From NCBI GenBank assembly GCA_017384945.1, contig JAFNSO010000018.1, forward strand, positions 1 to 56,303: 56,303 nt of DNA, read 5' to 3'. Each line of letters opens with the position of its first letter. Position 1 is the stretch's first letter. A program made the translations under genes and the position numbers. Source of the DNA: Ruminococcus sp. Lineage in GTDB: Bacteria > Bacillota > Clostridia > Oscillospirales > Acutalibacteraceae. The notes beneath the pieces are model-generated. The model searched no databases and had not been told where the DNA came from. It saw only the letters and a list, made by a program, of their open reading frames with translations. Below are positions 32,541 through 40,363 of this stretch, one piece after another.

Positions 32541-33617
32541 ATGCCCGAATACAGTGAACAGGATTTGAAATACGCCGCTGAACTTCGTGAGGAGATTCAC
32601 AGGGAAGCGCTTGGAATTGTACAAAAAACGCGCCCCGACGTGACGGAAGTGATCGACCGCCATACTGTCGAGGACTATTTTCAGGAGATGTGGGATTACC
32701 CCGGGGTTTGGTACACGGTTGTGGCTGTTCCTTACGGCCACAACAGCCGAAAGGCGCTTGTTGACACGATTGTGCGTAACACGCTCTCGGGGCAGGCTTT
32801 TGAGCCTGAACCCTTGGACACACGGGAAGATCGGGAAATGGACAAAGCCGAGCAAAGGCGAAGGATACAGGCAAAGCAGCTTGACTCAAAGCCCGCCGGC
32901 TACCGCAAGCTGTTTACTGTGGAGCTCGACCGAAAAAAACACGTTTTCTGCGCTGTCGGAGTGGATTCGGACGGCAGGTATATTCTTGAGCGATTTGAGG
33001 AGTATGGTCTCGGTGACTCCGTCGGCTCCGTGGGGGAGTATTTCGTTCTGACCGATTTGGAGTACTGCCGCTACCTGCGGCTGGCGCTTTTGAACGGACA
33101 GCTTACCGAGGATGAATATGACAGGCTCAACACCCGCAAAAAGAAAGAGTCGAAGTTTGAGGATCCCGTCCGAAAGCTTTTATCCGAGTACCCCGAGCTT
33201 GTTTTGGACTACCGCGTTGTCAGGGAGCGTTACTGCGGTTACGAATCGCACCGCAGAGCGCTCAAGTCGGCTTTCACCACAATCGACGGGGATTGGGACG
33301 GCGACCCCGATAACGCCGAGGGGAAGAGTATTGCCGCAGAGGAGCTTTTTTCGTCGGATTATCAAAAGGGAAGGCTTAACTACAGAAAAGCGTTTTTGCA
33401 TCCGCCGCACAATAACAGCTACACGGGCAAGGACTTTGTCCGCTTTAACGCCGCCCTCTTTCCGAACGGAACTGACGGGCTTGAGGTTTTTGAATGGACT
33501 ACCGACTGGTCGGATTATTTCGACGACGGTCACGAGTGGTGGGGAACTCTGTGCCTGACGGTTTATGACAAAACGCTCGACCGCTTTGTTGTGATAATGG
33601 CGTCGGCTACGGATTGA
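32541..33617 (+). CDS. Protein of unknown function (358 aa)
   Basis: A soluble acidic protein with no transmembrane segment. About residues 45-75 (MWDYPGVWYTVVAVPYGHNSRKALVDTIV) and the C-terminal GLEVFEWTTDWSDYFDDGHEWWGTLCLTVYDKTLDRFVVIMASATD look well conserved in style, being rich in Trp, Asp and Tyr, and suggest a structured beta domain. The middle is charged and probably helical (REDREMDKAEQRRRIQAKQL). I recognise no family. GAGGTAAAG precedes the start. The pairing with microprotein 2 is the only functional clue. Confidence 0.75.
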   Translation: MPEYSEQDLKYAAELREEIHREALGIVQKTRPDVTEVIDRHTVEDYFQEMWDYPGVWYTVVAVPYGHNSRKALVDTIVRNTLSGQAFEPEPLDTREDREMDKAEQRRRIQAKQLDSKPAGYRKLFTVELDRKKHVFCAVGVDSDGRYILERFEEYGLGDSVGSVGEYFVLTDLEYCRYLRLALLNGQLTEDEYDRLNTRKKKESKFEDPVRKLLSEYPELVLDYRVVRERYCGYESHRRALKSAFTTIDGDWDGDPDNAEGKSIAAEELFSSDYQKGRLNYRKAFLHPPHNNSYTGKDFVRFNAALFPNGTDGLEVFEWTTDWSDYFDDGHEWWGTLCLTVYDKTLDRFVVIMASATD

Positions 33618-33754
33618 ATTTATAAATCGTCGCGCAAAATGACCGATAATCGGGGATGATACGCTTCGTGTCATTGACGTGACGGAGCGATTCTTTACTT
33701 TTTTAAGCCTATCTGTTACTTTCAAAGCATAAACAGACGAAAGGACAGATAATT

Positions 33755-34420
33755 ATGAAAGCTAAAAGAGATTTGTTTTTCGGCGTCGGCTTGATTGCCG
33801 CGTTTGTATTGTGGACGCTTCTGATTATGAGCGTTGATGTTCAGAACGTCGGTCAGCGCTCAACGGCGGTCGGGCTCGCGGCGTTCAATCTTTGGTTTCA
33901 CGGGATAACAGGCGCGAATATGCGGCTGTACACGGTTACCGACTGGCTGGGGCTCGTGCCGATTGCCGTATGTATGGGGTTCGGCGTTCTCGGTCTTACT
34001 CAATTGATACGCCGTAAAAGCTTGTTCAGGGTCGACCCTGATATTATACTTCTGGGAGTATATTATATTTTGGTGATTATCGGGTATCTGATATTTGAAA
34101 TGTTCCCGATTAACTACAGACCGATTCTGATAGACGGATTTTTGGAGGCGTCCTACCCGTCCTCAACTACGCTTTTGGTGTTGTCGGTAATGCCGACTCT
34201 GGTTTTGCAAGTCAAAAGACGGAGCAAAGGCTCAGCCGCAAGATATGCCGTGTGTGTCTTTTCGGTTTTGTTTTCGGCGTTTATGGTTGTCGGACGATTG
34301 GTGGCGGGTGTGCACTGGGCTACGGATATAATAGGCTCAGTTTTGCTTAGCTTCGGGCTTTTTGAGCTGTATCGCGCCGCCGTGACGCTTACGGACAAGA
34401 GGAAAGAAAATGGAATTTAA
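33755..34420 (+). CDS. PAP2-family membrane phosphatase
   Basis: The 221-residue protein has about six hydrophobic segments. Phosphatase motifs appear in order: YRPIL (motif 1 region), YPSSTTLLVLS (motif 2, with Ser-Ser-Thr replacing the usual Ser-Gly-His) and GRLVAGVHWATDIIGSVLLS (motif 3, with His and Asp). The motif-2 His is therefore missing, which may change or remove activity; this variant does occur in clostridial members. Likely substrates are lipid phosphates such as undecaprenyl diphosphate, but this is inference. It overlaps the XRE gene by 11 bases. Confidence 0.8.
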   Translation: MKAKRDLFFGVGLIAAFVLWTLLIMSVDVQNVGQRSTAVGLAAFNLWFHGITGANMRLYTVTDWLGLVPIAVCMGFGVLGLTQLIRRKSLFRVDPDIILLGVYYILVIIGYLIFEMFPINYRPILIDGFLEASYPSSTTLLVLSVMPTLVLQVKRRSKGSAARYAVCVFSVLFSAFMVVGRLVAGVHWATDIIGSVLLSFGLFELYRAAVTLTDKRKENGI

Positions 34421-35012
34421 CGAAAAAATGCAGGAGCTCAGAAAAAGCAAGGGGCTTACTCAGGAGGAGCTCGCAAAGGAGCTTTTTGTATCGAGGACGG
34501 CAGTTTCAAAATGGGAATCGGGACGGGGCTATCCGAGTGTTGATTCTTTAAAAGAAATATCACGCTTTTTTCGGGTGTCGGTTGACGAGCTTATTTGTCC
34601 CGACGAGATTATCACCGCGGCTGAAAATGAAAAGCGTGAAGCAATCGGCAGGTATACCGCGCTGATTTGCGGCTTGCTCGATGTTCTGACGGTGCTTTTG
34701 ATGTTCATACCCGTGTTCGGCAACGGCAAGGGCTCGCCCGCCGTGACGCCGACGGGGCTTACGGATGCGGCTTTATGGATCGTGCTTGTGTATGTCGCGG
34801 TAATCGGCGTAATGGTGATAAACGGAATTTGTACGGTAATCATCAGCCGATTTGATAAGCCTGTCCTGAAAAAGCATATGATTGTTACGGGCGCGGCGCT
34901 GTCGGTGCTCGCTGTGTTTTTGTTCATCGTAACAAGACAGCCCTACGCGGGGATAATGTGCTTTTCGATACTGATTATCAAGGGGTATCTGATATTGAGG
35001 AGCCATACGTAA
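34410..35012 (+). CDS. XRE-family regulator with C-terminal membrane helices
   Basis: The 200-residue protein has an N-terminal helix-turn-helix (LRKSKGLTQEELAKELFVSRTAVSKWESGRGYPSVDSLKEISRFF, residues 9-54) and about four membrane helices from residue 80 on. This membrane-bound XRE layout is common in Firmicutes and is thought to sense membrane or cell-wall state. Translational overlap with the PAP2 gene suggests it monitors or controls that phosphatase. The regulon is not known. Confidence 0.85.
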   Translation: MEFNEKMQELRKSKGLTQEELAKELFVSRTAVSKWESGRGYPSVDSLKEISRFFRVSVDELICPDEIITAAENEKREAIGRYTALICGLLDVLTVLLMFIPVFGNGKGSPAVTPTGLTDAALWIVLVYVAVIGVMVINGICTVIISRFDKPVLKKHMIVTGAALSVLAVFLFIVTRQPYAGIMCFSILIIKGYLILRSHT

Positions 35013-35055
35013 AGACAGGGGAATTACAAGCAGTCTATATAAGCGTAACGGAAAG

Positions 35056-35130
35056 AGGCCGACCCAAGGGTCAGCCTAAAATTCGTTTATTGAAAAAACA
35101 AGGGTCGGCTCGTTTGAGTCAACCCTTTTA
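35056..35130 (+). terminator. Tandem hairpins ending the PAP2-XRE unit
   Basis: First hairpin AGGC/GCCT with GACC/GGTC (35056-35077), second AAGGGT/ACCCTT with inner CTC/GAG (35100-35127), then TTTTA. The sequence GCCGACCC of the first is the reverse complement of GGGTCGGC in the second, so the two can also pair with each other. Confidence 0.6.
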
Positions 35131-35138
35131 ACCGGTTC

Positions 35139-35152
35139 GAGTGTTCATAACG
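35139..35152 (+). repeat. Left 14-bp inverted repeat of the sigma/anti-sigma segment
   Basis: GAGTGTTCATAACG. Its exact reverse complement is at 37218-37231, beyond the anti-sigma gene. Confidence 0.75.
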
Positions 35153-35243
35153 AAATTTTTTTATTTTTTTTGCACCCAAATACAATTAAAAGCTGTTATT
35201 ATATACAGAAGCGCTTCAAAACAAAGCAAAGGGGATGAATCGA

Positions 35244-35786
35244 ATGAAGGACAGGCTTGTTGAAAAGCTGAAAAAACACGACGAAAAAGCGTTGACGCAG
35301 ATCATTGAGCAGTATTCGAAGTTTGCGGCCTCCATCATATATAACACATCCAAAGGAAGTCTCACGAAGGAAGATATCGAGGAAGTTACTGCCGATGTGT
35401 TTGTAACGCTGTGGAACAACGCAGAAAAGGTGCAGGAGGGCAAGCTCAAGGGTTATCTTTGCAGCATTGCCAAAACACGCGCATTGAATAAGATTAAGAG
35501 CTTACATAATAACACAGTCCTCAACATTGATGATTACGATCCCGAAGACGATTTTTCGATTGCGGACGAAACGGAAAAGAAGGACATCCACCGTGAACTG
35601 CGCGAGGTTATTTCGGAGATACCGTTGCCCGACAGAGAGATATTGATAAGGCATTATTATTACGATCAAACTGTTTCTCAGATTTCCGGTGAAATGGACA
35701 TCAATATCGAAACGGTCAAATCCAAGCTAAGACGGACGCGCGAAAAAATCAAAGCAAAACTGATTGAAAGGAGTTACGCGATATGA
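35244..35786 (+). CDS. ECF-type RNA polymerase sigma factor
   Basis: The 180-residue protein has region 2 (EQYSKFAASIIYNTSKGSLTKEDIEEVTADVFVTLWNNAEKV then LKGYLCSIAKTRALNKIKS) and region 4 (LPDREILIRHYYYDQTVSQISGEMDINIETVKSKLRRTREKIK). I chose the second Met (35244) because AAAGGGG lies 10 bases upstream; the first (35235) touches that site. A perfect palindrome GAAGCGCTTC (35208-35217) lies just upstream and could be a control site. Base use is visibly AT-richer than in the neighbouring operons, hinting at acquisition. It overlaps the anti-sigma gene by four bases. Confidence 0.92.
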   Translation: MKDRLVEKLKKHDEKALTQIIEQYSKFAASIIYNTSKGSLTKEDIEEVTADVFVTLWNNAEKVQEGKLKGYLCSIAKTRALNKIKSLHNNTVLNIDDYDPEDDFSIADETEKKDIHRELREVISEIPLPDREILIRHYYYDQTVSQISGEMDINIETVKSKLRRTREKIKAKLIERSYAI

Positions 35787-37102
35787 AAACAACATTCAAG
35801 ACAGTTTTCACCGAGTTAGACGATGAACTGATGGAGCTTGATATTCAGGATAATTCACCTGATATCGACATCGACAAAATAAAAAGTGAGGTAATTATGA
35901 AAATCAACAGCGAAAAAAGCTCAAAAAATAAATTCAGCAAAAAAATTGTCGTTATGCTTTTGGCGGCGGTCATCCTCGTAGGAGGAACGATCGGAGCTTT
36001 TGCGACAGGCAGTGTGCAGGCAGTTTTCGGCAGTATCTTTCAGAACAGCGACGGAATGAACGAGCTCGGCCTTTTTGACGGCGGCAATGTGGAGGTAAAG
36101 TCTGAGGACAACAGCCTTGACATTAAGCTGCTCGGTATCACGGGCGACGGCGAAAAGCTCTGCTCCGCCATTGAGATCACCAAAAAGGACGGCAGTCCCG
36201 TTATTGACAAGGATTACTCCTACCCCTCCAACAGAGAACCCTTTGACGGCTCGTCATGGAAGGTGACGGTCAACAGCGGAGATGAAGCCAAAAGCGCAAT
36301 GCATTCGCCGCAATATTACCTTTCCGACGACAACAAAACGCTGACGATCTATCTGTTTACGACCACCGCCTCAGATTCAGACGACAGCTTGCAGGACAGC
36401 AGGATGACTTTTGTCAGCAAGCAGTTCCATGTGAACAAAGTAACCAACGAGTTAGCCTCCGTCAAGCTTCCGGGTCAGATGGATCCGATCTTTGACGAGT
36501 TGAAAACTAATGATGAGTTAACCTCGGACGACGTTCTGTTTGACCAAGAGGAGCTTGCCAAAAAGCGCAGCGCATTAGGATTGAAGGAGGAGGACTTCAC
36601 TACGATCGACTACAAGGGCACACGCATTTATTGTCAGGCGGAGCTAAAGACGTTTGAGCTTCCCTTTACCATCAGCTACGACCTCAACTACCGTACCGAC
36701 AAATTTATCGAGAAAGACCTCAGCGCACAGAACGCTCCCGAGGTCGTAGTAAAAAACACGCGTAACGCCAAGATGACCGTTTCTCCGTTTAGTATCTACC
36801 TGTCCGGCGAGTGCGACGCCGATAATCCCGATTCCCCCGGTGAGGACGGACTTGATAAGTGCTTTATGCTCCCGAAATGGGACGATACCAGCAAGGTTAC
36901 CCTTACCGACGGCACGGTTTATTATCTGTTCGCAAACGAAGGCGGAGAGCAGCGTACAGATGAAAACGGCGTCTATCATACGACGCTGCATCTCAAATAC
37001 TCCACGGTGATCGGACCGCCTCTCGAACCCGAAAACATCTTTGTCAACATCAAGGATATTCAATCCGTCGTTATCAACGGAGATACGGTTTACGAAAAGT
37101 AA
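35783..37102 (+). CDS. Transmembrane anti-sigma-like protein with DUF4179-type extracellular region
   Basis: The 439-residue protein has a cytoplasmic N-terminus (1-52), one transmembrane helix (about 53-75, IVVMLLAAVILVGGTIGAFATG) and a long extracellular beta-rich region (SVQAVFGSIFQ onward) with the layout of DUF4179/anti-sigma partners. It follows the sigma gene with a four-base ATGA overlap. The expected role is to hold the sigma factor at the membrane until an external signal arrives. The signal is unknown; the extracellular part contains no recognisable carbohydrate-binding module. Confidence 0.78.
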   Translation: MKTTFKTVFTELDDELMELDIQDNSPDIDIDKIKSEVIMKINSEKSSKNKFSKKIVVMLLAAVILVGGTIGAFATGSVQAVFGSIFQNSDGMNELGLFDGGNVEVKSEDNSLDIKLLGITGDGEKLCSAIEITKKDGSPVIDKDYSYPSNREPFDGSSWKVTVNSGDEAKSAMHSPQYYLSDDNKTLTIYLFTTTASDSDDSLQDSRMTFVSKQFHVNKVTNELASVKLPGQMDPIFDELKTNDELTSDDVLFDQEELAKKRSALGLKEEDFTTIDYKGTRIYCQAELKTFELPFTISYDLNYRTDKFIEKDLSAQNAPEVVVKNTRNAKMTVSPFSIYLSGECDADNPDSPGEDGLDKCFMLPKWDDTSKVTLTDGTVYYLFANEGGEQRTDENGVYHTTLHLKYSTVIGPPLEPENIFVNIKDIQSVVINGDTVYEK

Positions 37103-37118
37103 TCTTGCGATACAATCA

Positions 37119-37158
37119 AACAGTCCTCTGCTGTGTTCCTGCCGCAGAGGGCTGTTTT
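37119..37158 (+). terminator. Terminator after the anti-sigma gene
   Basis: CCTCTGC/GCAGAGG with outer AACAG/CTGTT, followed by TTATGTTTTTT. Confidence 0.8.
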
Positions 37159-37202
37159 ATGTTTTTTGACGAGCATCAATCACCTTATAAAAGAAAATGA
37201 GC

Positions 37203-37231
37203 GTTCATAACATAATCCGTTATGAACACTC
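37203..37231 (-). terminator. tRNA terminator hairpin that overlaps the right inverted repeat
   Basis: GTTCATAAC (37203-37211) and GTTATGAAC (37219-37227) form a perfect 9-bp stem; read on the minus strand it is followed by ATTTTCTTTT. CGTTATGAACACTC at 37218-37231 is the right copy of the 14-bp repeat whose left copy is at 35139. Confidence 0.65.
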
Positions 37232-37235
37232 ATAC

Positions 37236-37311
<76 letters not shown>

Positions 37312-37420
37312 GTATTTGCTTTTCAGTGTTTATATTATAGCGCGTTTTGTCTACTTTGTCAAGGGGTAATGTTATTTTCTTTCAATATTTGAAAAAAGTT
37401 CTAATTTTTGTAGATTAAAA

Positions 37421-37450
37421 TTGATTTTTTGTGCCTTTGTGTGTTATACT
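37421..37450 (+). promoter_or_regulatory. Promoter of metG
   Basis: TTGATT (37421-37426), 18 bases, TATACT (37445-37450), 31 bases before the start codon. No T-box or S-box leader is present. Confidence 0.65.
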
Positions 37451-37481
37451 GATTTAGTATATTAATTATGGAGTGATTCAT

Positions 37482-39440
37482 ATGTGCAAAGATTGTAAGG
37501 GAAAGCCTTATTATATTTCAACCGCGATCGCGTATACCTCGCGTAAGCCTCATATCGGCAACAGCTATGAGATTGTTCTTACCGACGCTATCGCGCGTTA
37601 TAAGCGTATGCTCGGGTACGACGTCTACTTCCAGACGGGTACAGACGAGCATGGTCAGAAGATTGAGATGTACGCCCAGTCAGAGGGCTGTACCCCCAAG
37701 GAGTATGTAGACAGGGTGGCGGGCGAAATCCGCGATATCTGCGACGTGCTCAACACCTCATACGACTATTTTATCCGCACGACCGACGCCGACCACGAGA
37801 GAGTTGTGCAGAAGATTTTCAAAAAGCTGTACGAGCAGGGAGATATCTACAAGGGCAGCTACGAGGGACTTTACTGTACGCCTTGCGAGAGCTTCTGGAC
37901 AGAGAGCCAGCTCGTCGACGGCAAGTGCCCCGACTGCGGCCGCGAGGTCAAGGCGGCGAAGGAGGAGGCTTACTTCTTAAAGCTCTCCAAATATCAGAAG
38001 CAGCTCGAGGAGTATATCGAGTCACACCCCGACTTTATCTATCCCGAAAGCCGCAAGAAGGAAATGCTCAACAACTTCATCAAGCCCGGGCTTCAGGATT
38101 TGTGCGTGTCCCGAACAAGCTTCAAGTGGGGCGTGCCTGTTGACTTTGACGACAAGCACGTTGTGTATGTCTGGATCGACGCGCTCTCTAACTATATCAC
38201 CTCGCTCGGATATGACCCCGACGGAAGCGGCGAGAAGTACAAGAAATTCTGGCCCGCCGACGTTCATATAATCGGAAAGGATATCGTGCGCTTCCATACG
38301 ATTTACTGGCCGATTATGCTTATGGCTCTCGGCGAGCCCCTTCCGAAGCAGGTCTACGGTCATCCGTGGCTTTTGTTCGGTGAGGACAAAATGAGCAAGA
38401 GCCGAGGAAATGTCATTTACGCCGACGAGCTCGTTAAGCTTATCGGTGTCGACGCGGTGCGCTACTATTTGCTCTCCGAAATGCCCTTCGCGAGCGACGG
38501 CTCGATTACGTACGAGACGATTATCGAGAGGTTTAATTCGGACCTCGCGAATACTCTCGGCAACCTTGTGAACCGCACGATCGCTATGAACAACAAGTAT
38601 TTCGGCGGCGTTGTGCAGGAGCCCTGCGCGAAGGAGGAGCTTGACTCTGAGCTTGAGCAGTTCTGCTATGATACGATAAAGAAGGTTGACGACTGTATAA
38701 ACAGCTTCCACATCAGCGACGCGGTCGAGGCGGTTATGAACCTCGCCAAGCGCTGCAACAAATATATCGACGAGACTACCCCGTGGGTTCTCGCCAAGGA
38801 CGAGAGCCTTAAGCCGAGACTCGGTACTGTGCTTTATAATCTGCTTGAGGCAATCAGATACATTGCGGTGCTTATCGCTCCGTTTATGCCCGATACCGCG
38901 AAGAATATTCTGAGTCAGATCAACTGCGGAGAGGCTTCGTATGATTCGCTTGAGAAATTCGGCGCTTACGCTGCGGGTACAAAGCTTGAAAACCCGACTC
39001 CGCTCTTTGTACGCATCGACCCCGACAAGCTCTATAAGGAGATCGAGGATATGCAGAAGAAGAGCGCCGAGGCGGAGAAGAGCATTGAGGAGGTAGAGGA
39101 GCTCGAGTCCATCGCCCCCGAGATTTCGATCGACGATTTCTCGAAGTCCGACATCCGCGTCGGTAAGGTTCTCGCCTGCGAAAAGGTAAAGAAATCAAAG
39201 AAGCTTCTCAAGTTTTCAATCGACGACGGTATGGGCGGAAGAACTATCGTCAGCGGTATAGCTCAGTATTATTCACCCGAGGAGCTCGTCGGCAAGAAGG
39301 TACTGTTTGTCGCGAACTTAAAGCCCGTCAAGCTCTGCGGAGTTGAGAGTCAGGGAATGATTCTTTCGGCGGAAAAGGGCGACAGCTTGACCCTGATTAC
39401 GGTTGATGACAAGATTGAGAACGGAAGTAAGATCGTTTGA
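37482..39440 (+). CDS. metG: Methionyl-tRNA synthetase with C-terminal tRNA-binding domain
   Basis: The 652-residue class I synthetase has the HIGH-type KPHIGNS near residue 22, zinc-binding CTPC...CPDC near 125-148, and KMSKSRGN near residue 303. Residues about 555-652 form an EMAP/Trbp111-type tRNA-binding domain (ISIDDFSKSDIRVGKVL...ESQGMILSAE). It charges methionine onto both tRNA-Met species; the initiator tRNA is encoded about 170 bases upstream on the other strand. ATG 37482 follows GGAGTGA by 5 bases. Confidence 0.96.
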   Translation: MCKDCKGKPYYISTAIAYTSRKPHIGNSYEIVLTDAIARYKRMLGYDVYFQTGTDEHGQKIEMYAQSEGCTPKEYVDRVAGEIRDICDVLNTSYDYFIRTTDADHERVVQKIFKKLYEQGDIYKGSYEGLYCTPCESFWTESQLVDGKCPDCGREVKAAKEEAYFLKLSKYQKQLEEYIESHPDFIYPESRKKEMLNNFIKPGLQDLCVSRTSFKWGVPVDFDDKHVVYVWIDALSNYITSLGYDPDGSGEKYKKFWPADVHIIGKDIVRFHTIYWPIMLMALGEPLPKQVYGHPWLLFGEDKMSKSRGNVIYADELVKLIGVDAVRYYLLSEMPFASDGSITYETIIERFNSDLANTLGNLVNRTIAMNNKYFGGVVQEPCAKEELDSELEQFCYDTIKKVDDCINSFHISDAVEAVMNLAKRCNKYIDETTPWVLAKDESLKPRLGTVLYNLLEAIRYIAVLIAPFMPDTAKNILSQINCGEASYDSLEKFGAYAAGTKLENPTPLFVRIDPDKLYKEIEDMQKKSAEAEKSIEEVEELESIAPEISIDDFSKSDIRVGKVLACEKVKKSKKLLKFSIDDGMGGRTIVSGIAQYYSPEELVGKKVLFVANLKPVKLCGVESQGMILSAEKGDSLTLITVDDKIENGSKIV

Positions 39441-39456
39441 TTTGGCACCCCGTCGA

Positions 39457-39588
39457 GGGGGATATCGTCAGTAAGACGGATGTGCGCTGAGTTTATTTGA
39501 GAAGATGAACGATACCTCCCGCAGCAGACCTTGATAGGGAGCGTAGGTGCGGGGGATATCGTCAGTAAGACGGAGGTACACTGAGTTT
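39457..39588 (+). repeat. 38-bp direct repeats between metG and tatD
   Basis: GGGGGATATCGTCAGTAAGA begins both copies (39457-39494 and 39551-39588), which agree at 35 of 38 positions. Each contains a small CGTC/GACG hairpin with loop AGTAA. Between them CTCCCGCA (about 39517) can pair with TGCGGGGG (about 39548). The second copy provides the GGAGG used by tatD and its start codon; the first has GGATG in place of GGAGG. Confidence 0.75.
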
Positions 39589-40360
39589 GACGAGGAAATA
39601 TAAAATATGTGACGCTCATTGTCATTATGACGACGCCTGGTTTGACGAGGATAGGAAGGAGCTGCTTTCCTCCTTGCCCGAAAGCGGAGTGGAGCTTGTG
39701 GTAAGCAACGCGGTGGATATAAAATCAGCTCTCGTAAATCAGGGCTACGCGGAAAAATATCCGCATATATATTTCACGGCGGGCTTTCACCCCGAAAACC
39801 TTGAAAACCTGCCGTCCGATTATCTCGACGGCGTTGCTGAGCTTTTGAAGCACCCGAAATGCGTCGCGCTCGGTGAAATCGGACTCGACTACCACTGGGA
39901 CATCCCGCGTGATTTGCAGAAAAGGGTCTTTGAGGAACAGCTCCTTCTGAGCAGGGAGCTCGACGTTCCCGTTGTTATTCACGACAGGGAGGCTCACGGC
40001 GACACGATGGATTTACTCAGAAAATATAAGCCGAAGGGTCTTATGCACTGCTTCAGCGGCAGCGTTGAGTTTATGCGCGAGGTTATGAGGCTCGGTATGA
40101 GCATAAGCCTCGGCGGAGTCGTGACTTTTAAAAACGCGCGCCACAGCGTTGACTGCGCGAGAGAGGTTCCGATTGACAGACTCCTGCTCGAGACCGACGC
40201 GCCGTATCTCAGCCCTGTTCCGAACAGGGGCAAGCGCAACGACAGCAGAAATATTGTCTTCGTGGCTGAGAGAATCGCGGAAATCCGAGGAATGGATACG
40301 CAGGAGCTGTTGAATATTACCGCTGAAAACACCAAAAGACTGTACGGTATTGAGGACTAG
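39587..40360 (+). CDS. tatD: TatD-family metal-dependent hydrolase/deoxyribonuclease
   Basis: The 257-residue amidohydrolase-fold protein has the N-terminal metal motif CDAHCHYDD, ALGEIGLDYHWD near residue 88, VIHDREAHGD near 127, MHCFSGS near 148 and LLETDAPYLSP near 200. These supply the metal-binding His, Glu and Asp residues. TatD proteins act as 3'-5' exonucleases or on D-Tyr-tRNA-like substrates. The start is a TTG at 39587 placed 10 bases after GGAGG; no ATG fits the conserved N-terminus. A gene for this family just downstream of metG is typical in Firmicutes. Confidence 0.93.
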   Translation: MTRKYKICDAHCHYDDAWFDEDRKELLSSLPESGVELVVSNAVDIKSALVNQGYAEKYPHIYFTAGFHPENLENLPSDYLDGVAELLKHPKCVALGEIGLDYHWDIPRDLQKRVFEEQLLLSRELDVPVVIHDREAHGDTMDLLRKYKPKGLMHCFSGSVEFMREVMRLGMSISLGGVVTFKNARHSVDCAREVPIDRLLLETDAPYLSPVPNRGKRNDSRNIVFVAERIAEIRGMDTQELLNITAENTKRLYGIED

Positions 40361-40363
40361 AAT

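Noticed and set aside
35208-35217. GAAGCGCTTC as a cre operator of the sigma-factor gene
   Set aside because: The palindrome is perfect but too short and mismatched to the cre consensus; kept only as a possible control site in the gene entry.
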